Assembly (NCBI GenBank): GCA_964469835.1 | Contig: CAYYBI010000085.1 | Coordinates: forward strand, 1-18,646 | Direction: 5' to 3' | DNA from: JAOTYV01 sp964469835 | GTDB taxonomy: Bacteria > Pseudomonadota > Alphaproteobacteria > UBA8366 | Length of the DNA stretch: 18,646 bases | In this document: in pieces, positions 1-6,895 of the stretch | Layout: each line of letters begins with the position of its first letter | Position numbering within the stretch: the first letter of the stretch is position 1 | The notes under the pieces: model-generated | Database searches by the model: none | Seen by the model: the letters and a program-made list of their open reading frames with translations, nothing else | Told to the model about the DNA's origin: nothing | Translations under genes and position numbers: made by a program

Positions 1-495
1 ATGTGCGACTCCTTCAACATCCCGATCATCACCTTGGTCGATACGCCGGGATTCGTCATCGGCGCCGAGGCCGAACGCCGGCGCGCGCCCGGCAAGATCA
101 TGAACTTCATGAACGCGACCTGTCTCGTGACCGTGCCGAAATTGTCGGTAATCCTGCGCAAGAGCTACGGCCGGGCCTATGTCGCGATGGGCGGCGGGCG
201 GCATTCCGATGACGTGGCGGCATGGCCGACCGCGGAGGTTAGCTTCATGGACCCGCGTTTCGCCACCAAGATCGTCCACGGCGTCGGCCCCGGCGAGGAC
301 GGCTTCGACGAGGCCCTGACCCAGATCCAGCAGGATTCGCAGGTCTGGGACATGGCGTCGATCTATGCGGTGCAGGACGTCATCCGCCCGGACGAAACGC
401 GCGACTATCTGATCCGCATGCTCGAAGTCTACCAGCTGCGCAAAACGAACGGCGTCGGCCAGCACTTGATGCGGGCCTGGCCGACCAGCTACTGA
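1..495 (+). CDS. Acyl-CoA carboxylase carboxyltransferase (beta) subunit, C-terminal part
   Basis: This is the last 164 residues of a biotin-dependent carboxyltransferase of the propionyl-/methylcrotonyl-/acetyl-CoA carboxylase beta family, which moves the carboxyl group from carboxybiotin to an acyl-CoA. The family is usually about 510-540 residues, so roughly two thirds lies upstream of the window, and the ATG at base 1 is probably an internal Met. Visible family marks are the VDTPGF turn (residues 14-19), the segment VPKLSVILRKSYGRAYVAM that carries the oxyanion-hole region, AWPTAEVSFMDP, and the terminal VIRPDETRDYL helix. The gene stops 20 bases before an acyl-CoA synthetase on the same strand, so both probably belong to one acyl-CoA operon. 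The acyl substrate cannot be told from this fragment. Confidence 0.88.
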   Translation: MCDSFNIPIITLVDTPGFVIGAEAERRRAPGKIMNFMNATCLVTVPKLSVILRKSYGRAYVAMGGGRHSDDVAAWPTAEVSFMDPRFATKIVHGVGPGEDGFDEALTQIQQDSQVWDMASIYAVQDVIRPDETRDYLIRMLEVYQLRKTNGVGQHLMRAWPTSY

Positions 496-515
496 CCGGG
501 TGGAAGGAGCCGCGG

Positions 516-2699
516 ATGGACATTGGGACGGAAATCGCGCGCGCCCGGCAGGACGGCCGGACCGCGCTGGACGAACGCGCCGGCAAAGGCATTTTGGCGA
601 GCTGCGGCGTGGCGGTGCCCAAGACGGCTATTGCCGCGGGACCCGACGATGCGGCCGCCGCGCTGGACGGCCTTACCATGCCGGTGGTCGTCAAGGTGAT
701 GTCGCCGGAAATCCTGCACAAGAGCGATGCCGGCGGTGTCGCGATCAATCTGGAGTCGGCCGATGCGGTGCGCGACGCGATCGCGCGAATGCTGAATGCG
801 CCCGGGATCAAAGGCCGCAAGCTGGATGGTTTCCTGATCGAGGAGATGGCGGCCAAGGGCCAGGAAATCGTCATCGGCGGCGTCCGCGACCCGCAATTCG
901 GACCGATGATCATGGTCGGGCTCGGCGGCATCTTTGTCGAAGTGCTGGCCGATGTCGCCTTCCGCCTGTGCCCGATCACCGAACCGGATGCGCGCGCGAT
1001 GCTGGACGAGCTGCGCGGCGCGCCCCTGCTGGATGGGGTGCGGGGCCAGGCGGCGGTGTCGCGGGACGCCATCGTCGACGTGCTGCTCAAGGTCGGCGGC
1101 ACGGATGGCCTGCTGCTGTCGCTCGGTGACGAGGTTGCCGAACTCGATATCAACCCGCTGATCGTTTCGAACTCGGCGGCGGTTGCCGTCGATGCGCGCT
1201 TCGTGCTGACTGACGGCTCTGGTGGCGCGACATCGGGAAATGCTGACGCGCCGGACGATGAAAGCCTTGTCGACTCCTTCAAGCACCTCTTCGCGCCCAA
1301 GACAGTCGCGGTAATCGGGGCGTCGAGCACCGGCGTGACGATCGCCAACACCTTCATTACGCGCATGCGCGACTTCGGGTTTGCCGGCGCAATCTATCCC
1401 ATTCATCCGAAAGCGCCGGAGATCGAGGGCTTGCCCGCTTATCCGTCGCTCGCCGACATGCCGGAACCGGCCGATTATTGCTACATCGCGATCGGCGCCG
1501 AGCGCGTGCCCGAAATCCTGTCCGGTGCGGCGGGCAGGGTCCGTTTTGCGCAAGTCATATCGAGCGGATTCGCCGAGGTCTCGCACGGCGTCGAGCTGGA
1601 ACGGTCGCTTGTGGACGCCGCCCGCGCGGGCGGTTGCCGCGTGCTTGGGCCGAACTGTCTCGGCATGTATTCGCCGCGCGGCCGCGTCACCTTTCCGCAG
1701 AACCCGCCGGATGCCCTGGGGTCCGTCGGCGTGATTACGCAAAGCGGCGGGCTCGGGACCGATATCATCATGCGGGGCGCGCGCCGGGGTATTCAGTTCA
1801 GCGGTCTGGTCACGGTCGGCAACAGCGCCGATCTCGGCCCGAACGACCTGTTAGAATTCTATCTGGCCGACGATCAGACCAAGGTGGTCGGGATGTATGT
1901 CGAAGGCGTGAAGGACGGACGGCGACTGTTCGAGGTGCTCAAGCGGAACCGCATGGAAAAACCGGTGGTGATTCTGAAGGGCGGCCGCACCCAAAAAGGC
2001 CTCGTCGCCGCGGCATCGCATACCGGCGCCCTGGCGGGCGACGACCGGGTGTGGGTGGCGCTGTCGAAACAGACCGGCTGTATCCTGTGCGACACGCTGG
2101 ACGAATTCCTCGACGTGCTGCTTGCCTTCCAGACCTTGCGGCCGAAGCGCGGCACTTCAACGCGGCAGGTGGCGCTGTTCGGCAATGGCGGCGGCACCAG
2201 CGTCCTGGCGACCGATTTTTTCTATCGGCACGGGCTCGATATCGATCCTTTCGGCGACGACACGCGGCAAGCGCTGGAGGCCCTCGAACTGCCGCCGGGC
2301 ACCAGCATCGCCAATCCGGTGGATGCGCCGGTCGGCACGATGCAGCGCGAGGAAGGCCGCATCGCGGGCAAGATCCTCGATGCGATCTATGCCAAGGACA
2401 AGCCGGACGCGGTGGTGATGCATCTGAACCTGGCCGCCTTTGTGGGGCGCGGGCCGATCGACCCGTTGGACAACCTCATCCAGGCGGCGGTGCAGATGCA
2501 GCAGGATTATCCCGGACAGGCGCATTTCCTGCTGGTGCTGCGGTCGAGCGGCGAGCCGGCGCTGGAGGAGAGCAAGCAGAAATACCGTGCCCGCGCGCTG
2601 GCAGTCGGCATGCCCGTCTATGACGAATTGAGCAACGCGGCGGTCGCGCTGTCGGCTGTCAGCCGCTTCGAGGCGTTGCGGGCGGCGGTGACGGGGTAA
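516..2699 (+). CDS. ADP-forming acyl-CoA synthetase (acetate--CoA ligase family), fused two-subunit type
   Basis: The 727-residue protein belongs to the NDP-forming acyl-CoA synthetase superfamily, which makes an acyl-CoA from acid, CoA and ATP through a phosphohistidine. Residues about 1-235 form an ATP-grasp (beta-type) domain (VVVKVMSPEILHKSDAGGV, then ELDINPLIV). Residues about 258-355 are a CoA-binding Rossmann domain (VAVIGASSTGVTIA), and about 375-540 the succinyl-CoA-ligase-like domain (LGPNCLGMYSP, ITQSGGLGTDI). The phosphorylated His is predicted to be H502 in SHTGALAGDD, with E463 in MYVEGV as its partner. The beta part precedes the alpha part, the reverse of E. coli Pat/YfiQ. The start is supported by a GGAAGGAG ribosome site six bases upstream. 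It follows the carboxyltransferase gene by 20 bases and is probably co-transcribed with it. The acid used is unknown. Confidence 0.9.
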   Translation: MDIGTEIARARQDGRTALDERAGKGILASCGVAVPKTAIAAGPDDAAAALDGLTMPVVVKVMSPEILHKSDAGGVAINLESADAVRDAIARMLNAPGIKGRKLDGFLIEEMAAKGQEIVIGGVRDPQFGPMIMVGLGGIFVEVLADVAFRLCPITEPDARAMLDELRGAPLLDGVRGQAAVSRDAIVDVLLKVGGTDGLLLSLGDEVAELDINPLIVSNSAAVAVDARFVLTDGSGGATSGNADAPDDESLVDSFKHLFAPKTVAVIGASSTGVTIANTFITRMRDFGFAGAIYPIHPKAPEIEGLPAYPSLADMPEPADYCYIAIGAERVPEILSGAAGRVRFAQVISSGFAEVSHGVELERSLVDAARAGGCRVLGPNCLGMYSPRGRVTFPQNPPDALGSVGVITQSGGLGTDIIMRGARRGIQFSGLVTVGNSADLGPNDLLEFYLADDQTKVVGMYVEGVKDGRRLFEVLKRNRMEKPVVILKGGRTQKGLVAAASHTGALAGDDRVWVALSKQTGCILCDTLDEFLDVLLAFQTLRPKRGTSTRQVALFGNGGGTSVLATDFFYRHGLDIDPFGDDTRQALEALELPPGTSIANPVDAPVGTMQREEGRIAGKILDAIYAKDKPDAVVMHLNLAAFVGRGPIDPLDNLIQAAVQMQQDYPGQAHFLLVLRSSGEPALEESKQKYRARALAVGMPVYDELSNAAVALSAVSRFEALRAAVTG

Positions 2700-2743
2700 G
2701 GTAGTTTAGTTATACTGGCGCAAGCCAAGCTGATTGATCAGTT

Positions 2744-2846
2744 GGATCACCCCACCTAAATCCTCCCCCTTCAAGGGGGAGGACTTTGAATGACCAAACT
2801 CGGCATGGTTCCCTCCCCCCTTGAGGGGGAGGGTTAGGGAGGGGGG
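2744..2846. repeat. Pair of inverted GC-rich palindromes (REP/BIME-like), possible bidirectional terminator
   Basis: Two hairpin sequences lie between converging genes. The first (2761-2783) has perfect 11-base arms TCCTCCCCCTT and AAGGGGGAGGA around one base. The second (2811-2833) has 9-base arms CCCTCCCCC and GGGGGAGGG around CTTGA. The flank of the first (CACCCCACCTAAAT) resembles the complement of the flank of the second (GGGTTAGGGAGGGGGG), so the two look like head-to-head copies of one element. Similar C-run/G-run palindromes are common intergenic repeats in Alphaproteobacteria. The right edge abuts the stop codon of the aminotransferase gene. The element could end transcription from both sides, although no T-tract follows either hairpin. 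Confidence 0.7.
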
Positions 2847-4241
2847 TCACTCCGCCGCCGGGCGCACGGCGGATTTCTTGGCGGCAAGCGAACTCGAACT
2901 CGTGAAGTCGACATCCTTCGGAAAGCCCTGCTCGGCCCGCTTGATCGCCGCGTCGTAGCGCCCGACGATTTCGTCGATCTCGGCCTCGGTCACGATCAGC
3001 GGCGGCGCGATGCGCATGTAGTTCTTGACGCTGATGGTGAGCAGCCCCTCGAGCGCGCAGTTGTAGCGGATCCGTTCCGCCATGGCGTAGTCGGGGATCT
3101 TGCTCTTCTTGTCGGTGACGATGTCGAGCATCTGATAAAGCCCTTCGCCGCGCACGTCGCCGACGCAGTCGTATTTCGCCTTCAGTTCGTCCAACCGCCG
3201 GCGCAGGATCTTGCCCTTTTCCGCCGCGCCTTCGGTGAGCTTGTCGCGCAGCACGATCTGAAGCTGTTTGAGCGCGACCGCCGCGGGCAACGGATCGCCG
3301 GAATAGGTGCCGGCCCAGGGCAGCCCGACCTTGCCGTCGCAGGCTTCGGCGATTTCCGGCGTCGTCACCGTGCCGCAGATCGCCATGCCGGCGGACATCC
3401 CCTTGGCGAAAGTCACGATATCGGGCATCACGTCATAATGCTCGAAGGCCCAGAGCTTGCCCGTGCGCCCCGGCGCCAGCTGCGCTTCGTCGAGCACCAG
3501 CAGCGAGCCCCAGTCGTCGGCCACCTTGCGGAGCCGCGGCAGCCATTCCTTCGGCGGGACGATCATGCCGCCCGGTACGATGATCGATTCCGCCATGATC
3601 GCCGCGACCGACTTGCTGGTCATGTGCTCCATCATGTCTTCGCTGAGCTTGAGGCAATCGATGTCGCAGGACGGGTATTCCAGGTTGACCGGACAGCGGA
3701 AGCAGAACGGCGCGAGAATGGCATTCGCCCGGGCCGGCAGCATGAGCGGGCCGAGCCCGCCCTTGCGTTCGCCGCCGACGCTGGTGACCGATTCCGCGGC
3801 GAGCGAACCGCCATGCAGTCCCCGGAGAACCGAGACGATGTCGTGCTTGCCGGTGACGCCGATCGCCATGCGCATTGCGATCTCGTTGGCCTCCGAGCCG
3901 GTCACCGCGAAATTGACCATCTTCAGATTGCCGGGCAGCGTGCTGGCAATCAGTTCGGCGAATTCGACGGACCAGCGGTTGGAATACCAGGATGACTCAT
4001 GGGCCAGGGTTTCGGCCTGCTCCTTGATCGTCTCGGTCAGTTCGGGGTGCGAATGGCCGAGCACCATGCACATCATGCCCGACGTCAAATCGTAGTAATC
4101 ATTGCCGTCCACATCGGTGATGATCGTGCCCTTGCCGCGTTCGAAAATGATGCTCGGCTGGTAGCGCCACCCCATGATGGATTCGGCATCCCGCTGCATC
4201 AGATCGACATGCTGGTTCGAAAACGAGAAATTCTTTTCCAT
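2847..4241 (-). CDS. Class III PLP-dependent aminotransferase, 2,2-dialkylglycine decarboxylase-like
   Basis: This is a fold-type I, class III aminotransferase of 464 residues. It resembles 2,2-dialkylglycine decarboxylase in LTSGMMCMVLGHSHPEL, TGSEANEIAMRMA, LDEAQLAPGRTGKLWAF, YSGDPLPAAVAL and GDVRGEGLYQMLDIV. Numbering from the chosen start, D251 in LDEAQ should contact the PLP ring nitrogen and K280 in TFAKGMSAG should hold PLP. Residues 180-196 contain four cysteines spaced C-x2-C-x8-C-x3-C, which suggests a bound metal or Fe-S centre. I chose the ATG at 4241, with GGGGGA upstream, because family proteins have only a short lead before the first conserved block. An ATG at 4289 (or a TTG at 4295) with GGAG upstream would add a low-complexity tail. 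The gene lies 114 bases after metZ and may share its transcript. The true substrate is unknown; other class III activities are possible. Confidence 0.83.
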   Translation of the reverse strand: MEKNFSFSNQHVDLMQRDAESIMGWRYQPSIIFERGKGTIITDVDGNDYYDLTSGMMCMVLGHSHPELTETIKEQAETLAHESSWYSNRWSVEFAELIASTLPGNLKMVNFAVTGSEANEIAMRMAIGVTGKHDIVSVLRGLHGGSLAAESVTSVGGERKGGLGPLMLPARANAILAPFCFRCPVNLEYPSCDIDCLKLSEDMMEHMTSKSVAAIMAESIIVPGGMIVPPKEWLPRLRKVADDWGSLLVLDEAQLAPGRTGKLWAFEHYDVMPDIVTFAKGMSAGMAICGTVTTPEIAEACDGKVGLPWAGTYSGDPLPAAVALKQLQIVLRDKLTEGAAEKGKILRRRLDELKAKYDCVGDVRGEGLYQMLDIVTDKKSKIPDYAMAERIRYNCALEGLLTISVKNYMRIAPPLIVTEAEIDEIVGRYDAAIKRAEQGFPKDVDFTSSSSLAAKKSAVRPAAE

Positions 4242-4355
4242 GAAGTCCCCCGAAGCTGCCGGCGGCCGGGCAGGACGCCGTAAGCCCATATTCAACTCCG
4301 AACGGGGGCATGCGTCCAGTGCGTGCCCTCGCGGCCCCGGGAAAGACCTGTGTCG

Positions 4356-5552
4356 TTACAGGGCGAGGGCGCGGGCCAGGTCTTCCTTGATATCCTCGGC
4401 ATCCTCGAGCCCGACCGACAGCCGCAGCAATCCTTCGCCGATGCCGAGCCGCAACCGCTCCTCCTCGGACAGGCGCTGATGCGTCGTGGTCGACGGATGA
4501 GTGACGATGCTCTTGGTGTCGCCGAGATTGTTGGAGATATCCACCACTTCCAGCGCATTCTGGATGCGGAAGGCGCGGTCTTTCCCGCCGTCAATCTCGA
4601 AGGCCAGGACCGTGCCGGGTTTGGTCATCTGGCGCGCGGCGAGGTCGTGCTGCGGGTGGCTTTTCAGGCCGGGATAGATGACGCGCGTCACGCCCGGCTG
4701 GGTTTGCAGGAATTCGGCTATGTCCTGTGCGTTGCGGCAATGGCGCTCGACGCGCAAATCCAGCGTCTCCAGACCCTTCAGCATGAGCCAGGCGTTGAAC
4801 GGGCTGCAGGCCGGTCCGGTATGCCGCATCAGCGGCTGAATGCAATCCTTGTAATAGCTCTGCGGGCCGAGGATCGCGCCGGCCAGCGCGCGGCCCTGCC
4901 CGTCGATATGCTTGGTCGCGGAATAGACGACGATGTCGGCGCCCAGTTCCAGCGGCTTCTGCAGGATCGGTGTGGCCAGCACATTGTCGACCACCAGCTT
5001 GCCGCCCGCCGCATGGGTCAGCTCGGCGACCCGTTCGATGTCGATGATCTCGAGCGTCGGGTTCGACGGGGATTCCAGAAAGACGCATTGGGCCGGCTTC
5101 GACAGCGCCTTTTCCCATTGCGCTGGATCGGTGCCGTCGACGAATTCGGTCTCGACGCCGAAGCGCGGCAGCAATTCGCTGATGATGTAGTGGCAGGAGC
5201 CGAACAGGGCACGGGAGGCGACGACGCGGTCGCCGGCCTTGAGCAGCCCGATCAGCGCGGTGAAGACCGCCGACATGCCGCTCGCCGTCGCCGAACAGAA
5301 CTCGGCGCCTTCCAGCAATCGGAGCCGCTCCTCGAAGGAGGCTACGGTCGGATTGCCGTAGCGGGTATAGATGAAACGGTCGGTCTCACCCTTGAAGGCG
5401 GCTTCGGCGTCCTCCGCCTGGTCGTAGACGAAGCCCGACGTGAGAAACAGTGCCTCCGCCGTCTCCCGGTGCGGCGACCGGTCGAGACCGCCCCGCACCA
5501 ATTTCGTCTGGGGCCGCCAGTTATCCTTGCGGGACTGATGCGTATCCTTCAT
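4356..5552 (-). CDS. metZ: O-succinylhomoserine sulfhydrylase
   Basis: MetZ converts O-succinylhomoserine and sulfide to homocysteine, a step of methionine synthesis in the cytoplasm. The 398-residue protein is a complete Cys/Met-metabolism PLP enzyme. Y62 and R64 in IYTRYGNPT should bind the PLP phosphate of the neighbouring subunit, D189 in VVDNVLATP the ring nitrogen, and K214 in YSATKHIDGQGRALAG the cofactor. GQGRALAG and DISNNLGDTKSIVTHPSTTTHQRLSEEER are the forms typical of MetZ rather than of cystathionine gamma-synthase. The start has a strong site, AAGGAGG, six bases upstream. A sigma-70 promoter, SAM-II aptamer and terminator precede it, which itself supports a methionine-pathway role. 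An aminotransferase gene follows on the same strand. O-acetylhomoserine as substrate is the main alternative. Confidence 0.93.
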   Translation of the reverse strand: MKDTHQSRKDNWRPQTKLVRGGLDRSPHRETAEALFLTSGFVYDQAEDAEAAFKGETDRFIYTRYGNPTVASFEERLRLLEGAEFCSATASGMSAVFTALIGLLKAGDRVVASRALFGSCHYIISELLPRFGVETEFVDGTDPAQWEKALSKPAQCVFLESPSNPTLEIIDIERVAELTHAAGGKLVVDNVLATPILQKPLELGADIVVYSATKHIDGQGRALAGAILGPQSYYKDCIQPLMRHTGPACSPFNAWLMLKGLETLDLRVERHCRNAQDIAEFLQTQPGVTRVIYPGLKSHPQHDLAARQMTKPGTVLAFEIDGGKDRAFRIQNALEVVDISNNLGDTKSIVTHPSTTTHQRLSEEERLRLGIGEGLLRLSVGLEDAEDIKEDLARALAL

Positions 5553-5581
5553 CGCGTCCTCCTTGCCGGTCGCGCCGGCAT

Positions 5582-5610
5582 AAAAAATCCCCGACCGAAA
5601 CAGGTCAGGG
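5582..5610 (-). terminator. Intrinsic terminator (attenuator) in the metZ leader
   Basis: On the minus strand an 8-base-pair stem, CCCTGACC with GGTCGGGG (one G-T pair), closes a six-base loop TGTTTC and is followed by A and six T residues. It sits between the SAM-II aptamer and the metZ ribosome site, about 30 bases upstream of the start codon. Its 5' arm overlaps CTGACCT, which can instead pair with AGGTCGG at the 3' end of the aptamer (5626-5632). Termination and antitermination are therefore mutually exclusive. Confidence 0.88.
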
Positions 5611-5623
5611 CTCCTCTGGGACG

Positions 5624-5687
5624 CTCCGACCTTTTAGCTGGATTATTTAACGTGGCCGCAAGCCGGTCGGGCCAAATCACCACGTGG
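5624..5687 (-). promoter_or_regulatory. SAM-II riboswitch (metA-type aptamer)
   Basis: The minus-strand leader holds the conserved SAM-II segments GGTGATTTG, GGCTTGCGGCCACGTTAAA and AGCTAAAAGG in the right order. The H-type pseudoknot is complete. P1 pairs ACGTGG (5680-5685) with CCACGT (5650-5655). P2 pairs CCGACC (5665-5670) with GGTCGG (5626-5631). When SAM is bound, P2 holds GGTCGG, leaving the downstream terminator free to form; without SAM the same bases can form an antiterminator. The class is known to bind S-adenosylmethionine and to control methionine genes in Alphaproteobacteria. The on/off logic is inferred from the pairing. Confidence 0.94.
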
Positions 5688-5692
5688 CAATC

Positions 5693-5721
5693 TATCTAGA
5701 CCTGACTCCTGAACGAGTCAA
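5693..5721 (-). promoter_or_regulatory. Sigma-70-type promoter for metZ
   Basis: On the minus strand TTGACT (5716-5721) and TAGATA (5693-5698) are separated by exactly 17 bases. Transcription would start about 6-8 bases further on, near 5685-5687, so the RNA would begin almost at the first base of the riboswitch P1 stem. AT-rich DNA lies upstream (about 5740-5800) and could act as an UP element. Confidence 0.75.
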
Positions 5722-5962
5722 TGCGGATAATTCGTGTTGAGAGGGCTCTGTGAAATTAATATGTTTAAGTTCATATAGATAAGATGAATAACGCGAATTA
5801 GTGTAAGGTGCCGCCGTGCTTGGTTGTGGGGTTTGGAGAGCCGTAATTCGTCGTTTCGCCAACGAATTTTGGGAGATGCCAGGCGGCATCTTTGCACGCC
5901 CGCCATTCGACATTACCATCGAAACCGTCAGGCGTTATGGTAGAGGCAGGTAAGAGGCCGCG
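5722..5962. other. Intergenic region between divergent metZ and dioxygenase genes
   Basis: I see no convincing gene here; short open frames on the minus strand have no family resemblance or ribosome site. About 5740-5810 is unusually AT-rich for this window. Two dyads lie nearer the dioxygenase gene. AATTCGT (5845-5851) and ACGAATT (5862-5868) are spaced by 10 bases and could be an operator. GATGCC (5875-5880) and GGCATC (5885-5890) enclose four bases and are followed by TTT. A weak promoter candidate for the dioxygenase is TTACCA, 17 bases, TATGGT, ending near 5941. None is strong enough to name a regulator. Confidence 0.4.
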
Positions 5963-6844
5963 ATGGAACTGCGAACGAAACCGCTGCACGAAAACTTCGG
6001 GCTCGAGGTGCTCGACGTCGATTTGGCGCAACTGGAGCCGCAGACCTTCGATGCGATCTACCGGCTCTGGCGCCGGGAGCCCCTTCTGTTGTTTCGGCGC
6101 CAGAACATCACCGAGGACGAGTTGGTGGCGTACAGCCGGGGTTTCGGGGAACTCGAAGTGACGGTTCGCGGCGAAATGCACTCGCCGAAGCATCCGGAGG
6201 TGATCTACGTATCGCCCCTGAAACGGCCGGACGGATCGACGCTGGGCGGGCTCGGCAGCAGCGAGCTTGTCTGGCATACCGACCAGATCTATCGGCAGCG
6301 GCCGGCAACGGGGTCGATATTTCACGGTACCGAGATGCCGGAAGGGGCGGGCGACACGTCTTTCTGCAATATGGCGGTTGCCTATGCGGGTTTGCCGGAC
6401 GATCTGCGCGCGCAGGTGGAGGGCAAACGGGCGCACTGCAAATACGGGCAAAAATGGTCGCCGAGTTTCCAGGACCTGCTGGACGAGAAGCAGGTCGAAG
6501 CGATTCACGACCGCACGCCCCCGGTGACCCATGAGATGGTGCTGGACATTCCCGGCACCGATGCGCGCACGCTCTATGTTTCGCCCAATCATACCTTCGC
6601 CATCGACGGTATGACGGACGCCGATGGACGGGCACTGCTCGATGCGCTGCTGGCGCATGCCCTGTGTGACCGGTTCATCTATACGCATCGTTGGCGCAAC
6701 GGCGATCTCATCATGTGGGACAATGGACGCCTGCTGCATCGCCGGGCGCCGTTTGACGGCGCCTTGCCCCGTTTCGCCAAACGCACGACGATTTTTCTGC
6801 GGCCGGAACATTTCGCCGTTCCCGCGGCGTGCGTCGGGTTATAA
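5963..6844 (+). CDS. TauD/TfdA-family Fe(II)/2-oxoglutarate dioxygenase (first copy)
   Basis: This 293-residue protein is a member of the taurine/2,4-D dioxygenase family, which hydroxylates a small, usually acidic, substrate while turning 2-oxoglutarate into succinate and CO2. The iron triad is clear: H105 and D107 in VWHTDQIY, and H259 in MWDNGRLLHRRAPFD. R274 in RFAKRTTIF lies 15 residues after H259 and should bind 2-oxoglutarate; R270 sits where TauD has a substrate-binding Arg. The start ATG follows TAAGAGG. A second family member begins 51 bases downstream, so the two are probably co-transcribed. The substrate cannot be read from the sequence; no sulfonate transporter or other guide gene is adjacent. 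Confidence 0.87.
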   Translation: MELRTKPLHENFGLEVLDVDLAQLEPQTFDAIYRLWRREPLLLFRRQNITEDELVAYSRGFGELEVTVRGEMHSPKHPEVIYVSPLKRPDGSTLGGLGSSELVWHTDQIYRQRPATGSIFHGTEMPEGAGDTSFCNMAVAYAGLPDDLRAQVEGKRAHCKYGQKWSPSFQDLLDEKQVEAIHDRTPPVTHEMVLDIPGTDARTLYVSPNHTFAIDGMTDADGRALLDALLAHALCDRFIYTHRWRNGDLIMWDNGRLLHRRAPFDGALPRFAKRTTIFLRPEHFAVPAACVGL

Positions 6845-6895
6845 TCGCCGGTATTGTCTTAACGCGCCGCGAATTTTGCTTCGAAGGAGGATATC

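Noticed and set aside
489..1742. Long open frame on the minus strand opposite the acyl-CoA synthetase gene
   Set aside because: It is the antisense shadow of a high-GC coding region: Arg-, Ala- and His-rich, with no family motifs, and the plus-strand gene is unmistakable.
4242..4295. N-terminal extension of the aminotransferase to an upstream ATG or TTG
   Set aside because: The added residues are Arg/Pro/Ala-rich and have no counterpart in the family. A GGAG site does precede the ATG at 4289, so the rejection is only moderately firm.
4325..4370. Inverted repeat GCCCTCGC / GCGAGGGC around the metZ stop codon as a terminator
   Set aside because: The 30-base loop is long, the right arm is in coding sequence, and no T-tract follows.
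4323..5699. 458-codon plus-strand open frame across metZ and its leader
   Set aside because: It runs antisense through metZ, the riboswitch and the terminator, and has no recognisable domain.
5692..5919. Short minus-strand open frames in the metZ upstream region
   Set aside because: They overlap the metZ promoter, have no ribosome site, and read as low-information sequence.
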